A stretch of 8,980 nucleotides of DNA from Chloroflexota bacterium (GTDB taxonomy: Bacteria; Chloroflexota; Anaerolineae; Promineifilales; Promineifilaceae), in NCBI GenBank assembly GCA_008501785.1, contig QQUD01000465.1, forward strand, positions 1 through 8,980. Reading direction: 5' to 3'. How positions within the stretch are numbered: position 1 is the stretch's first letter; every line of letters starts with the position of its first letter. Below the pieces are notes generated by a model, which worked only from the letters and a program-made list of their open reading frames with translations, had not been told where the DNA came from and did no database searches. Positions 1 to 6,414 of the stretch are shown one piece after another. The translations under genes were made by a program, and so were the position numbers.

Positions 1-272
1 CCGTTATTGGTTTCACACGCGGCATGGCCAAAGAACTTGGCGGGCGTGGCATTACAGTTAATGCTCTGGCTCCAGGTTTCATTGCCAACACGACTTTCCA
101 CAACACATTCACCCCCGAAAGCGTGCAAGAAGCAATTATAGGAAAAACACCTCTGAAGCGGGGTGGCCATCCAATGGATGTGGCACAAGCGGCTTTGTAT
201 CTGATTTCAGATTTAGGCTCATTTATTACAGGTGAGCTGATGGAAATTAATGGCGGGTTGTACTTCGCGTAA
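1..272 (+). CDS. SDR family oxidoreductase, C-terminal part (5' end outside window)
   Basis: Open from the first base with codons starting at position 3, and ending at TAA 270-272; about 89 residues are visible. It reads VIGFTRGMAKELGGRGITVN, then ALAPGFI, and ends in a GELMEINGGLYFA-type tail. This is the C-terminal half of a classical Rossmann-fold NAD(P)-dependent SDR: the helix after the catalytic YxxxK, the N-A-x-x-P-G strand, the substrate loop (FTPESVQEAI), the P-x-D-V-A helix, and the ITGE...NGG segment. The catalytic Tyr and Lys and the glycine-rich cofactor motif lie upstream and cannot be checked. ATG at 24 is internal to the domain and is not the real start. SDRs next to polysaccharide lyases often act on keto-uronates (DEH reductase, KduD-like) or oxidise sugars. 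That role here is inferred from context; a FabG-like or generic sugar dehydrogenase is equally compatible. The family call is firm, the substrate unknown. Confidence 0.9.
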   Translation, partial: VIGFTRGMAKELGGRGITVNALAPGFIANTTFHNTFTPESVQEAIIGKTPLKRGGHPMDVAQAALYLISDLGSFITGELMEINGGLYFA

Positions 273-278
273 CCATTT

Positions 279-312
279 AGACCTGACAGGTTTTCCGAAA
301 CCTGTCAGGTCT
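279..312. repeat. Perfect 15-bp inverted repeat (hairpin) between SDR and lyase genes
   Basis: Left arm 279-293 (AGACCTGACAGGTTT) is the exact reverse complement of right arm 298-312, around a TCCG loop. It starts 7 bases after the SDR stop and ends 11 bases before the lyase ATG. There is no T-tract after the right arm, so it is not a textbook intrinsic terminator. It may attenuate transcription, stabilise the upstream mRNA end, or be a dispersed palindromic repeat. From memory, ACCTGACAGGT-type hairpins recur between genes in several environmental bacterial genomes, but I cannot verify this here. Confidence 0.9.
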
Positions 313-323
313 TGAGAAACATC

Positions 324-2210
324 ATGCAACTATTTTCTGCGGTCACAATTGAACAGGCCAAACAGAAAATCGAATCAACACAGTGGGCCAACGTTGGTTG
401 GCAAGCTGTGCAGCGTCGGATTGTGGCGTGGCAGCGGCATCCTGGGCAGATTCCTGAAGAAGCGGGTGGTTGGATTCACAACTACATCTGCCCAGAACAT
501 TGGCAGCCGTTGACGTATGATGGCAATTTGCCAGACCAGCATGTTTGCCCTGCGGGACACGTTTGCACAGGCGAGAAGTTTGATGCGGCGTGGCGCGTGT
601 GGCGACATCGTGAAATTGCAGATTTTGCGCGGGAAGCGGCGTTGGCTTTTGTTGTGTTGGGGATGGAAGACGGGCGACAAACGGCCGTTTCCATCCTCAA
701 CCAATACGCCAACTTCTACACCCAGTTCGACGGCACATCTGACGCCGAACCGTGGATGCTGAAAGGCCACGCCTTTAATCAGGCACTTACCGAAGCACTG
801 TGGGCTGTACCAGTCATTCATGCCTACGATTTAGTTGCCGGCAGCCTCTCTGACACAGAGCGAACCCGGTTGCAGGATGATTTATTGGGGCCGTTAACGG
901 CCGTTATGATCACCGCCCAAGACAAACTGATTGCCCAAGATTTCATCCACCACAACTACATGGCGTGGCTGAATGTGATCATTGGCTGCATCGGCTTTAC
1001 GCTCAATGACCCATCGTTGATTGACCGCGCGATTCAACCGCCTGCCGGATTTATCGCTCATTTAGACAAAGCAATTTTGGCGGATGGCCTCGAATTCGAA
1101 GGGACGCCCTACTATCATAACTTTGTGCTGCTGGCGAACCTGATTTTGGCAGAAGCTGCCAAGACGAATGGCATCGACCTTTATGCGGAAACGGCTGCGC
1201 AAGGCCAATCGCTGGACAGCATGGGACGTGCATTTGCCAATTTAGCATGGCCGGATGGCTCAATTCCTGACATTGCAGAAGGCTCTTATTGGCAAGACAG
1301 TATCTATGACCCTGAAATTTATCAGGCGTTTGAACTCCTCCACGCGCATCAGCCAGACCCGCTTTTTGCTTGGACACTGTGTGCAGCTTACCAGCGGGCT
1401 GGCGTGCTGCGTGACAACTGGGCGGCGCTCATGTTTGGGTTAGATGGGGTGGAAACGCCTGTGCTGAGCGAAGTCGAAGGTGCTGTTTTCACAACCCCAT
1501 TGCACACCTTACTCAAAGAATCTGGCATTGCCGTGCTGCGTTCACGCAAAAAGCTGGCGGCAATGGTCTCGTTTGGCCCTTATCGCGGACATCATCACCA
1601 ATATGATCGGCTGGGTTTGACCGTTTGGCCGTTTTCACGCGATGCGGGCAGTCCGCTGTACGGTTTGCCAGCTCGGAAAGCGTGGTATCCACAAAGCTAC
1701 GCACACAACACGCTGGTTGTGGATGAGCAATCTCATGCAAATTGCGGGGGTGAGTTGGTTGGTTGGAACGGCCATACGCTTTCCATTGCTGCCCCCGAGG
1801 CATATCCCGGCGTTAACATGCAGCGTACTATCGAAATCAATGATGACATGCTAGTTGATGACCTGGTGGTGACATCAGACAAGCCGCACACATTTGACTG
1901 GGTGTTTCATCTTGATGGCGATTTTATGATGCCAAATGATTTGCAGCCGGTGACAGAAGCGTTTTCACAGGAGGGCGCAGCGGCATTTATTGAACTCCAT
2001 GCGCAAAAGCAGGTCAATGGACTGGTTGCTTTTGATATTTATTGTGACTCAGATTTATATCGACTGACGCTTAGTGGGGAACGGCCGTTTACCTTACTCA
2101 TTGGCATGGCTCCCGGCACAACTCGCACCCCGCAGCGACAGCGACACGTTTTTATTGGCCGTACCATTGGCACATCCCAACGGTATCAATCCACCATTAC
2201 ACAAAAATAA
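324..2210 (+). CDS. Heparinase II/III family protein (putative polysaccharide lyase 1)
   Basis: A 628-residue protein, predicted to cleave an acidic polysaccharide or oligosaccharide by beta-elimination. ATG 324 is preferred over the in-frame TTG at 312, which lies on the last base of the hairpin arm and has no ribosome site; only a weak GAGA precedes 324. Residues ~50-85 hold a zinc-ribbon-like block (C56, H59, C75, H79), then the TGEKFDAAW segment often seen at the N-terminus of this family. Residues ~95-370 are the helical toroid, with HHNY (209-212) and EGTPYYHN (259-266) as candidate catalytic His and Tyr sites. The C-terminal beta-sandwich carries HHHQYD (423-428), an RDAGSPLYG stretch (Asp ~440) and HNT (461-463), matching the metal and active-site positions of heparinase II-like lyases. 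No signal peptide is visible, so it is probably cytoplasmic. An LSEVEG repeat lies inside the gene (1458-1480). The substrate is not determinable. Confidence 0.85.
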   Translation: MQLFSAVTIEQAKQKIESTQWANVGWQAVQRRIVAWQRHPGQIPEEAGGWIHNYICPEHWQPLTYDGNLPDQHVCPAGHVCTGEKFDAAWRVWRHREIADFAREAALAFVVLGMEDGRQTAVSILNQYANFYTQFDGTSDAEPWMLKGHAFNQALTEALWAVPVIHAYDLVAGSLSDTERTRLQDDLLGPLTAVMITAQDKLIAQDFIHHNYMAWLNVIIGCIGFTLNDPSLIDRAIQPPAGFIAHLDKAILADGLEFEGTPYYHNFVLLANLILAEAAKTNGIDLYAETAAQGQSLDSMGRAFANLAWPDGSIPDIAEGSYWQDSIYDPEIYQAFELLHAHQPDPLFAWTLCAAYQRAGVLRDNWAALMFGLDGVETPVLSEVEGAVFTTPLHTLLKESGIAVLRSRKKLAAMVSFGPYRGHHHQYDRLGLTVWPFSRDAGSPLYGLPARKAWYPQSYAHNTLVVDEQSHANCGGELVGWNGHTLSIAAPEAYPGVNMQRTIEINDDMLVDDLVVTSDKPHTFDWVFHLDGDFMMPNDLQPVTEAFSQEGAAAFIELHAQKQVNGLVAFDIYCDSDLYRLTLSGERPFTLLIGMAPGTTRTPQRQRHVFIGRTIGTSQRYQSTITQK

Positions 2211-4335
2211 AATGACAAACTATTTGTTTTTAAAAGCCCATTCTCTGAAAGAATGGCAAGAACTTAGCCAAACATCCCACTCCGACCAAATGTCTCGCCT
2301 GCTGAAACAGGCCAAATCTTACGACAGCTATTTGCCACCTCCCGAGCATCCACGTGACTCCATCACCTACATTGGCATGGCGGCGGCAAACATGGCCCTC
2401 GCTAACCTGCTCACTGGTGATGCATCTTATATCGAACCGCTGCGCAAATGGATAAAGGTCGGCATTGGTTATCCGCACTGGGGTTTGGCGCGGATGCCTG
2501 ATCATGATTTGGATGCGGCCTGGCTGCTGTTTGGCCTGAGCCTGGCGTACAACTGGGTGGGAGACAAATTGCCTGAGGACGAACGCACCGCATTGCGCGA
2601 CAAGCTCATTTTGCAAGGTAGGCGTCTCTACGATTTTGCACTGGAAACGGAAGGGAAGTGGTGGTCATCGGCTTACTGGCAAAACCATAACTGGATTTGC
2701 TACGGTGGGTTGGCAACAGCCGCTGGCGCATTGATGAACGAGCATCCAGAAGCAAAAGCATGGATGGATCGGGCTGTTGAAAATTTCAAAATTGTACTGC
2801 CGCTGTTTCCTGAAGATGGCTCGGATTATGAAGGTGTCGTTTATTGGCGCTATGGCTATCCATGGCTGTTGATTTCGGCGCATCTGATTCAAGAAGAACG
2901 AGGTATTGACCTTCACGATTCTGAATTTTTACGAAATTCATTCCATCATCGGCTGCATTTGAGCGGTCCAAACTTGGTGGACACGGCTAATTTTGGCGAC
3001 TGCCACGACCGGCGCAGCTCGAATTCACGCATGATTTTGTATCGCCTCGCCAGCCTGTATCGCATTGGCGAAGCGCAGTGGTTAGCCAACTATTTTGAAG
3101 AATCGGGCGAATGGGAACGTGAAGGGCGCGAAGGGTTAGTAAAGCCAGGGCTGCTGCCGGAAGCATGGCTCGATTTTGTGTGGTATGACCCGTCGGTTGA
3201 GATGAAGCCGTTACTGGAGATGGAGAAAACGGCCGTTTTCCCCGACATGGGCCTGCTCACCACCCGCAGCAGTTGGAATGAAGATGCCACCTATCTGGCG
3301 TTCAAATGTGGCACGCCCAACGGCGCACGTGGCTGGCATCTCGGTCAGGCAATCGACCGCAAAAATGGTTGGGACACGATCAAGGCCAGTCACGAACACC
3401 CTGATGAAAACAGCTTCATCCTGATTCGCGGCAACGACTATTTGTCCGTTGATCCGGGCTACAGCAAAGACAAGAAGACCCACAACCACAGCACGATGCT
3501 GGTTGATGGCAAAGGCCAGTACAGCGAAGATGGCTACAACACATTCGCCAATTTAGACCCCGCCTGGGGCGGCCGTTTGCAAGAGTGGTTTGCTGCTAAT
3601 GGTTTGACCTATGTCTGTGGTGAAGCGGCTGGTTCATATCATCCAGATTTCCAGCTTTCCCAATTTAAACGTCAAATGGCGATGGTGGGGGATGATTTAT
3701 TGCTGATTTGTGACGATCTGCAATCTGGTGCGGCGCACAATTACGAATGGATGTTGCAGGCTGATTATCCATCAGAGCAAACGCATGTTAATCAATTCAC
3801 AATCAATGCAGGCGAAACGCAGATGGTGGTAACGGCCGTTTTACCCGAAGCCGTCACCCACAAAACGCGTGAAGTTGAAATCACCGCCAATCCAACATCG
3901 GCCAAGCCTGACTGGATTATTCGGCGCACGCAGCACACGCTGGTGCTTTCTCTCGAGAAACCTTGTGCAGACACACGTTTTCTAGTGGCGATTGATTTGG
4001 CTGACTCGGGCGCGGCTGTGGCTGAGGTTGTGAAAGTAGATTGTTTGGGTGGAACGGCCGTAAAAGTCACCCGAGATGGTCAGACGCGAATTGCTGGATT
4101 TGGAAACGGCCGTTCTCGTCTCGTCATTCCCGGCCAACTTTCAACCGATGCAGATTGGGTGGTTGCTAACTTGGCGACTGGTGAGTTCTGGGCGGGTGGC
4201 ATGACGAACTTGTGGCTTAACGGCGAACTGCAATGCATGGCCTCTACACCCGTTGAGATTTCGGTAACGGCAGGGCAGTGTGTGGTGGAGAGTAAGCGGG
4301 AGACGTGGGTGAGTTTGGGGGGAGAAACGGCCGTT
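680..4335. repeat. AACGGCCGTT highly iterated palindrome family (7 exact copies)
   Basis: Exact copies of the 10-bp palindrome sit at 680-689, 896-905, 2080-2089, 3228-3237, 3831-3840, 4105-4114 and 4326-4335. One-mismatch copies sit at 4053-4062 and 8427-8436. Several extend further: 679-690 is AAACGGCCGTTT, 895-906 is TAACGGCCGTTA, and 3225-3240 is a 16-bp perfect palindrome. All exact copies lie in the two lyase genes. They fall in three codon phases (T-A-V five times, R-P-F once, N-G-R once), so protein sequence does not explain them. They resemble highly iterated palindromes such as HIP1 of cyanobacteria in behaviour, not in sequence. Function unknown. Confidence 0.9.
1458..1480 (+). repeat. 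Dispersed 'LSEVEG' repeat inside the lyase 1 gene
   Basis: The 23 bases starting CCTGTGCTGAGCG and ending AAGTCGAAGG encode PVLSEVEG (about residues 379-386) in the linker between the helical domain and the beta-sandwich. This sequence type (CCTGT-CTGAGC-nnAGTCGAAGG) is known to me as a short repeat scattered in many environmental genomes, giving LSEVEG peptides when it falls in genes. Only one copy is present here, so its repeat status rests on prior knowledge. It keeps the reading frame open. Confidence 0.65.
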
Positions 4336-4443
4336 GCCAACCTCCAATGCAACAATCAGCCCCTGACTGCACAGTCTAATCCCGCAATCAATCTTATTCG
4401 CTTTCCAATCGCTTCCGGGAAATCCCACATCACTTGGGAATAG
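2212..4443 (+). CDS. Heparinase II/III family protein (putative polysaccharide lyase 2)
   Basis: A 743-residue protein starting at ATG 2212, one base after the lyase 1 stop, so probably translationally coupled; no clear Shine-Dalgarno is seen. The frame is open further upstream, but that stretch lies within lyase 1 and is not family-like. Residues ~50-330 form the helical toroid, with QNHNW (157-161; candidate catalytic H159) and DGSDYEGVVYWRYGY (202-216; candidate Tyr 206 or 211). The central beta-sandwich carries SHEHPDENSF (H394 and H396), LSVDPGY (D414) and HNHSTMLVDGKGQ (H424, H426). These match the heparinase II arrangement of one catalytic His plus a His/Asp/His metal site. Residues after ~520 form further beta-rich sheet. 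There is no signal peptide, so the protein is probably cytoplasmic. It differs clearly from lyase 1 and lacks its zinc-ribbon block, so the pair may cut different linkages or act endo and exo on the same imported oligomer (inference). Confidence 0.87.
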   Translation: MTNYLFLKAHSLKEWQELSQTSHSDQMSRLLKQAKSYDSYLPPPEHPRDSITYIGMAAANMALANLLTGDASYIEPLRKWIKVGIGYPHWGLARMPDHDLDAAWLLFGLSLAYNWVGDKLPEDERTALRDKLILQGRRLYDFALETEGKWWSSAYWQNHNWICYGGLATAAGALMNEHPEAKAWMDRAVENFKIVLPLFPEDGSDYEGVVYWRYGYPWLLISAHLIQEERGIDLHDSEFLRNSFHHRLHLSGPNLVDTANFGDCHDRRSSNSRMILYRLASLYRIGEAQWLANYFEESGEWEREGREGLVKPGLLPEAWLDFVWYDPSVEMKPLLEMEKTAVFPDMGLLTTRSSWNEDATYLAFKCGTPNGARGWHLGQAIDRKNGWDTIKASHEHPDENSFILIRGNDYLSVDPGYSKDKKTHNHSTMLVDGKGQYSEDGYNTFANLDPAWGGRLQEWFAANGLTYVCGEAAGSYHPDFQLSQFKRQMAMVGDDLLLICDDLQSGAAHNYEWMLQADYPSEQTHVNQFTINAGETQMVVTAVLPEAVTHKTREVEITANPTSAKPDWIIRRTQHTLVLSLEKPCADTRFLVAIDLADSGAAVAEVVKVDCLGGTAVKVTRDGQTRIAGFGNGRSRLVIPGQLSTDADWVVANLATGEFWAGGMTNLWLNGELQCMASTPVEISVTAGQCVVESKRETWVSLGGETAVANLQCNNQPLTAQSNPAINLIRFPIASGKSHITWE

Positions 4444-4449
4444 AACACC

Positions 4450-4455
4450 AAGGAG
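4450..4455 (+). promoter_or_regulatory. Ribosome binding site deciding the LplB-type permease start
   Basis: AAGGAG lies 8 bases before ATG 4464. This selects that ATG over the in-frame TTG at 4434, which lies inside the end of the lyase 2 gene. Confidence 0.85.
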
Positions 4456-4463
4456 ATAATTGT

Positions 4464-5441
4464 ATGACTCAAAGCATGTACAACGTTCACAACGACGCAG
4501 AGCAAAACAAATTTCTAAAGAGCCTCCTGATTATCAAAAAGGATTACCGGCTCTATTTATTGCTGCTACCCATCGTGGCCTGGTATGGACTGTGGTTCTA
4601 TAAACCATTGGCTGGACTGCTAATCGCCTTCAAAAACTTCCAACCAAACCTGGGTGTGATGGAAAGTGACTTCGTCGGGTTTGCGAACTACGTTTCACTG
4701 GTAAACGGCACATTTGCAGGTCAGTTCTGGCGTGCATTTCGCAACACATTCGTCATCAGTCTTTATGGCCTGATATTCGGGTTCCCAATTCCCATCTTAC
4801 TCGCCATCTTTTTTAGCGAAATCAAAAGCAACCTCTATCGCGGTGTTACTCAAACCTTGTCCTACCTACCTCACTTTCTTTCCGAAGTGACCATCACAGG
4901 GCTAGTTCTGACATTGCTGTACAACGGCGAAATTAGCACCGGCGTGCTCGCCCAAACGTTAATGGACCTGGGCGTGATTGATGAAACAACCAGGATTGTG
5001 CAAAACGCGGATTATTTCCGGCCTATGTTCATTCTCACCGGCATCTGGAAAGAGGCTGGTTACAGTTCCATTGTCTATTTCGCCGCCATCATGGGCATCT
5101 CGCCAATCTTATACGAAGCCATCAAAGTAGATGGCGGCAACAAGCTGCAAGAAATCCGGTTTGTCACATTCCCCGGCATGGCCCCAACCCTGATTATTAT
5201 GATTGTGCTTCGAATTGGTCGCATGTTGTCCGTTGGTTTTGAGCGCGTCATTCTCCTTTACAACGCCAACACCTACGAGACAGCCGATGTACTCAGCACG
5301 TTCGTTTTGCGTATCGGTTTAGAGGGTGGCAATCAGTCTATGGGCGCAGCCGCAGGTATGTTCAATTCACTCATCGGCTTTGCTCTGGTCATCGGCGCAA
5401 ACTTCATCAGCCGCGAAATTTCAGATAACTCCCTCTGGTAG
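4464..5441 (+). CDS. ABC transporter permease, LplB/YteP type (sugar oligomer importer)
   Basis: A 325-residue inner-membrane protein of the binding-protein-dependent permease family. It has a charged N-terminus, then about six hydrophobic segments (roughly 29-54, 95-118, 129-153, 187-211, 236-258, 297-315). The EAA loop that docks the ATPase is EAIKVDGGNKLQEIRFVTFP (218-237), with the conserved Asp-Gly and Pro. The C-terminus has YETADVLSTFVLRIGL and an NFISREISDNSLW ending, hallmarks of the LplB subfamily, which includes alginate AlgM1 and the rhamnogalacturonan permeases of Bacillus and Paenibacillus. It follows lyase 2 by 20 bases and precedes its partner permease by 12, so all are probably on one mRNA. 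The usual substrates of this subfamily are plant or algal oligosaccharides; the exact one here is unknown. Confidence 0.93.
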   Translation: MTQSMYNVHNDAEQNKFLKSLLIIKKDYRLYLLLLPIVAWYGLWFYKPLAGLLIAFKNFQPNLGVMESDFVGFANYVSLVNGTFAGQFWRAFRNTFVISLYGLIFGFPIPILLAIFFSEIKSNLYRGVTQTLSYLPHFLSEVTITGLVLTLLYNGEISTGVLAQTLMDLGVIDETTRIVQNADYFRPMFILTGIWKEAGYSSIVYFAAIMGISPILYEAIKVDGGNKLQEIRFVTFPGMAPTLIIMIVLRIGRMLSVGFERVILLYNANTYETADVLSTFVLRIGLEGGNQSMGAAAGMFNSLIGFALVIGANFISREISDNSLW

Positions 5442-5443
5442 GG

Positions 5444-5448
5444 AAGGA
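5444..5448 (+). promoter_or_regulatory. Ribosome binding site of the YtcP-type permease
   Basis: AAGGA sits 5 bases before ATG 5454, within the 12-base gap between the two permease genes. Confidence 0.75.
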
Positions 5449-5453
5449 AAATT

Positions 5454-6317
5454 ATGCAACGTTTAAGTAGATCCGAACTGATATTTAAATTGTTTGCCGT
5501 ATCACTGGTAACTATATTTGGCCTCATGGCTTTCTATCCAGTGTTTTACGCTTTTTCAGCTTCAATTAGCGGCAAACTCGCCTACGAGGCAGGCAAAATT
5601 GTACTGCTGCCCAAAGATACAACCTTCCAGGTTTATGAGCTGATTTATCTCGACAAAGGGTTGTGGATTTCATTTACAAATACTCTTTTCTACACCATTT
5701 TTGGGACCGCCTGGAGTATTTTCATCTCAGCAACCGGTGCATATGCGCTTTCCAAAAGACGACTTCTATTCCGTCGCCAATTCAACTTTTTAGTTGTGTT
5801 CACCATGTGGTTTAGCGCTGGCATGGTTCCGCTCTTTTTAAATTACACCGGCATGGGGGTTGACAACCGATGGGGCATCATCATTGCGTTTGGTGTGCAG
5901 GCATTCAACATCATTCTGTTACGCAGTTTCTTTGATGCAATTCCCAAAGAAATCGAAGAAGCCGCCCTGATTGATGGCGCAAATGAATTCCAACTATTGA
6001 TGCAAATTTATATCCCCATGTCTAAGGCAGCAATCGCAACGGTGACACTCTTCTATGCAACGAGTCGTTGGAATGGCTATTTCTGGTCTCGTATGTTGCT
6101 CACAAACCCCATGGAACTGCCGCTGCAAGTTTACATGCGAATTTTGATTGAAAACTACCAAAAGATGTTTGACGACATGCCAATCGACCTACCTTATTCT
6201 GCTGATTCGTACATTTTTGCGGTGTTGGTATGTTCAATAATTCCCGTGTTGATTATTTATCCTTACATCCAACGCTATTTTGCCAGGGGCGTTAATGTCG
6301 GTGGTGTGAAAGGATAA
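5454..6317 (+). CDS. ABC transporter permease, YtcP/AraQ type (carbohydrate importer)
   Basis: A 287-residue inner-membrane protein, the second half of the heterodimeric permease with the gene just upstream. It has about six membrane segments (near 11-36, 72-98, 107-131, 138-160, 189-203, 252-272). The EAA loop is EIEEAALIDGANEFQLLMQI (166-185) followed by Pro188. The ending YIQRYFARGVNVGGVKG is the characteristic tail of the YtcP subfamily (AlgM2, YtcP, LacG-like). Length is normal for the family. It is followed after 97 bases by the solute-binding protein. No ABC ATPase gene lies in the window. In Gram-positive members of this family a shared MsmX-type ATPase encoded elsewhere energises the permease; that may hold here but is inference. 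Confidence 0.93.
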   Translation: MQRLSRSELIFKLFAVSLVTIFGLMAFYPVFYAFSASISGKLAYEAGKIVLLPKDTTFQVYELIYLDKGLWISFTNTLFYTIFGTAWSIFISATGAYALSKRRLLFRRQFNFLVVFTMWFSAGMVPLFLNYTGMGVDNRWGIIIAFGVQAFNIILLRSFFDAIPKEIEEAALIDGANEFQLLMQIYIPMSKAAIATVTLFYATSRWNGYFWSRMLLTNPMELPLQVYMRILIENYQKMFDDMPIDLPYSADSYIFAVLVCSIIPVLIIYPYIQRYFARGVNVGGVKG

Positions 6318-6330
6318 TTCATCTGTGTCA

Positions 6331-6337
6331 AGGAGGT
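6331..6337 (+). promoter_or_regulatory. Orphan strong Shine-Dalgarno in the permease-SBP spacer
   Basis: AAGGAGG is a near-perfect ribosome site but lies about 77 bases before the solute-binding protein start, which has its own site. The nearest start-like codon is a TTG at about 6345; any peptide from it would be very short. It could mark a leader peptide, ribosome standby or mRNA-stabilising site, or a remnant. Confidence 0.4.
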
Positions 6338-6400
6338 TCGTATTTGAATTCACTTTCAATCGTTCCAAATATGTTTTCGTCTATCAAATTTTTGTTCAAT

Positions 6401-6407
6401 AAAGGAG
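6401..6407 (+). promoter_or_regulatory. Ribosome binding site of the solute-binding protein
   Basis: AAAGGAG lies 7 bases before ATG 6415, in an A-rich unstructured context, consistent with strong expression. The rest of the 97-base spacer (6318-6414) shows no convincing terminator. Confidence 0.85.
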
Positions 6408-6414
6408 ACAAAAA

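Noticed and set aside
279..312. Hairpin as a standard intrinsic terminator
   Set aside because: No T-run follows the stem; the next bases are TGAGAAAC.
312..323. TTG start for lyase 1 at 312
   Set aside because: The codon begins on the last base of the hairpin arm and has no ribosome site; ATG 324 starts the family-like sequence.
2074..2211. Upstream in-frame extension of lyase 2 (about 46 residues before ATG 2212)
   Set aside because: It overlaps the end of lyase 1 in another frame, has no ribosome site and no family-like sequence; ATG 2212 gives the natural start one base after the lyase 1 stop.
4434..4463. TTG start for the LplB-type permease
   Set aside because: It lies in the lyase 2 gene, while AAGGAG at 4450-4455 is correctly spaced for ATG 4464.
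6345..6375. Possible -35/-10 promoter (TTGAAT ... TATGTT) before the binding-protein gene
   Set aside because: The spacer is about 19 bases and both boxes are poor; AT-rich spacers give such matches by chance.
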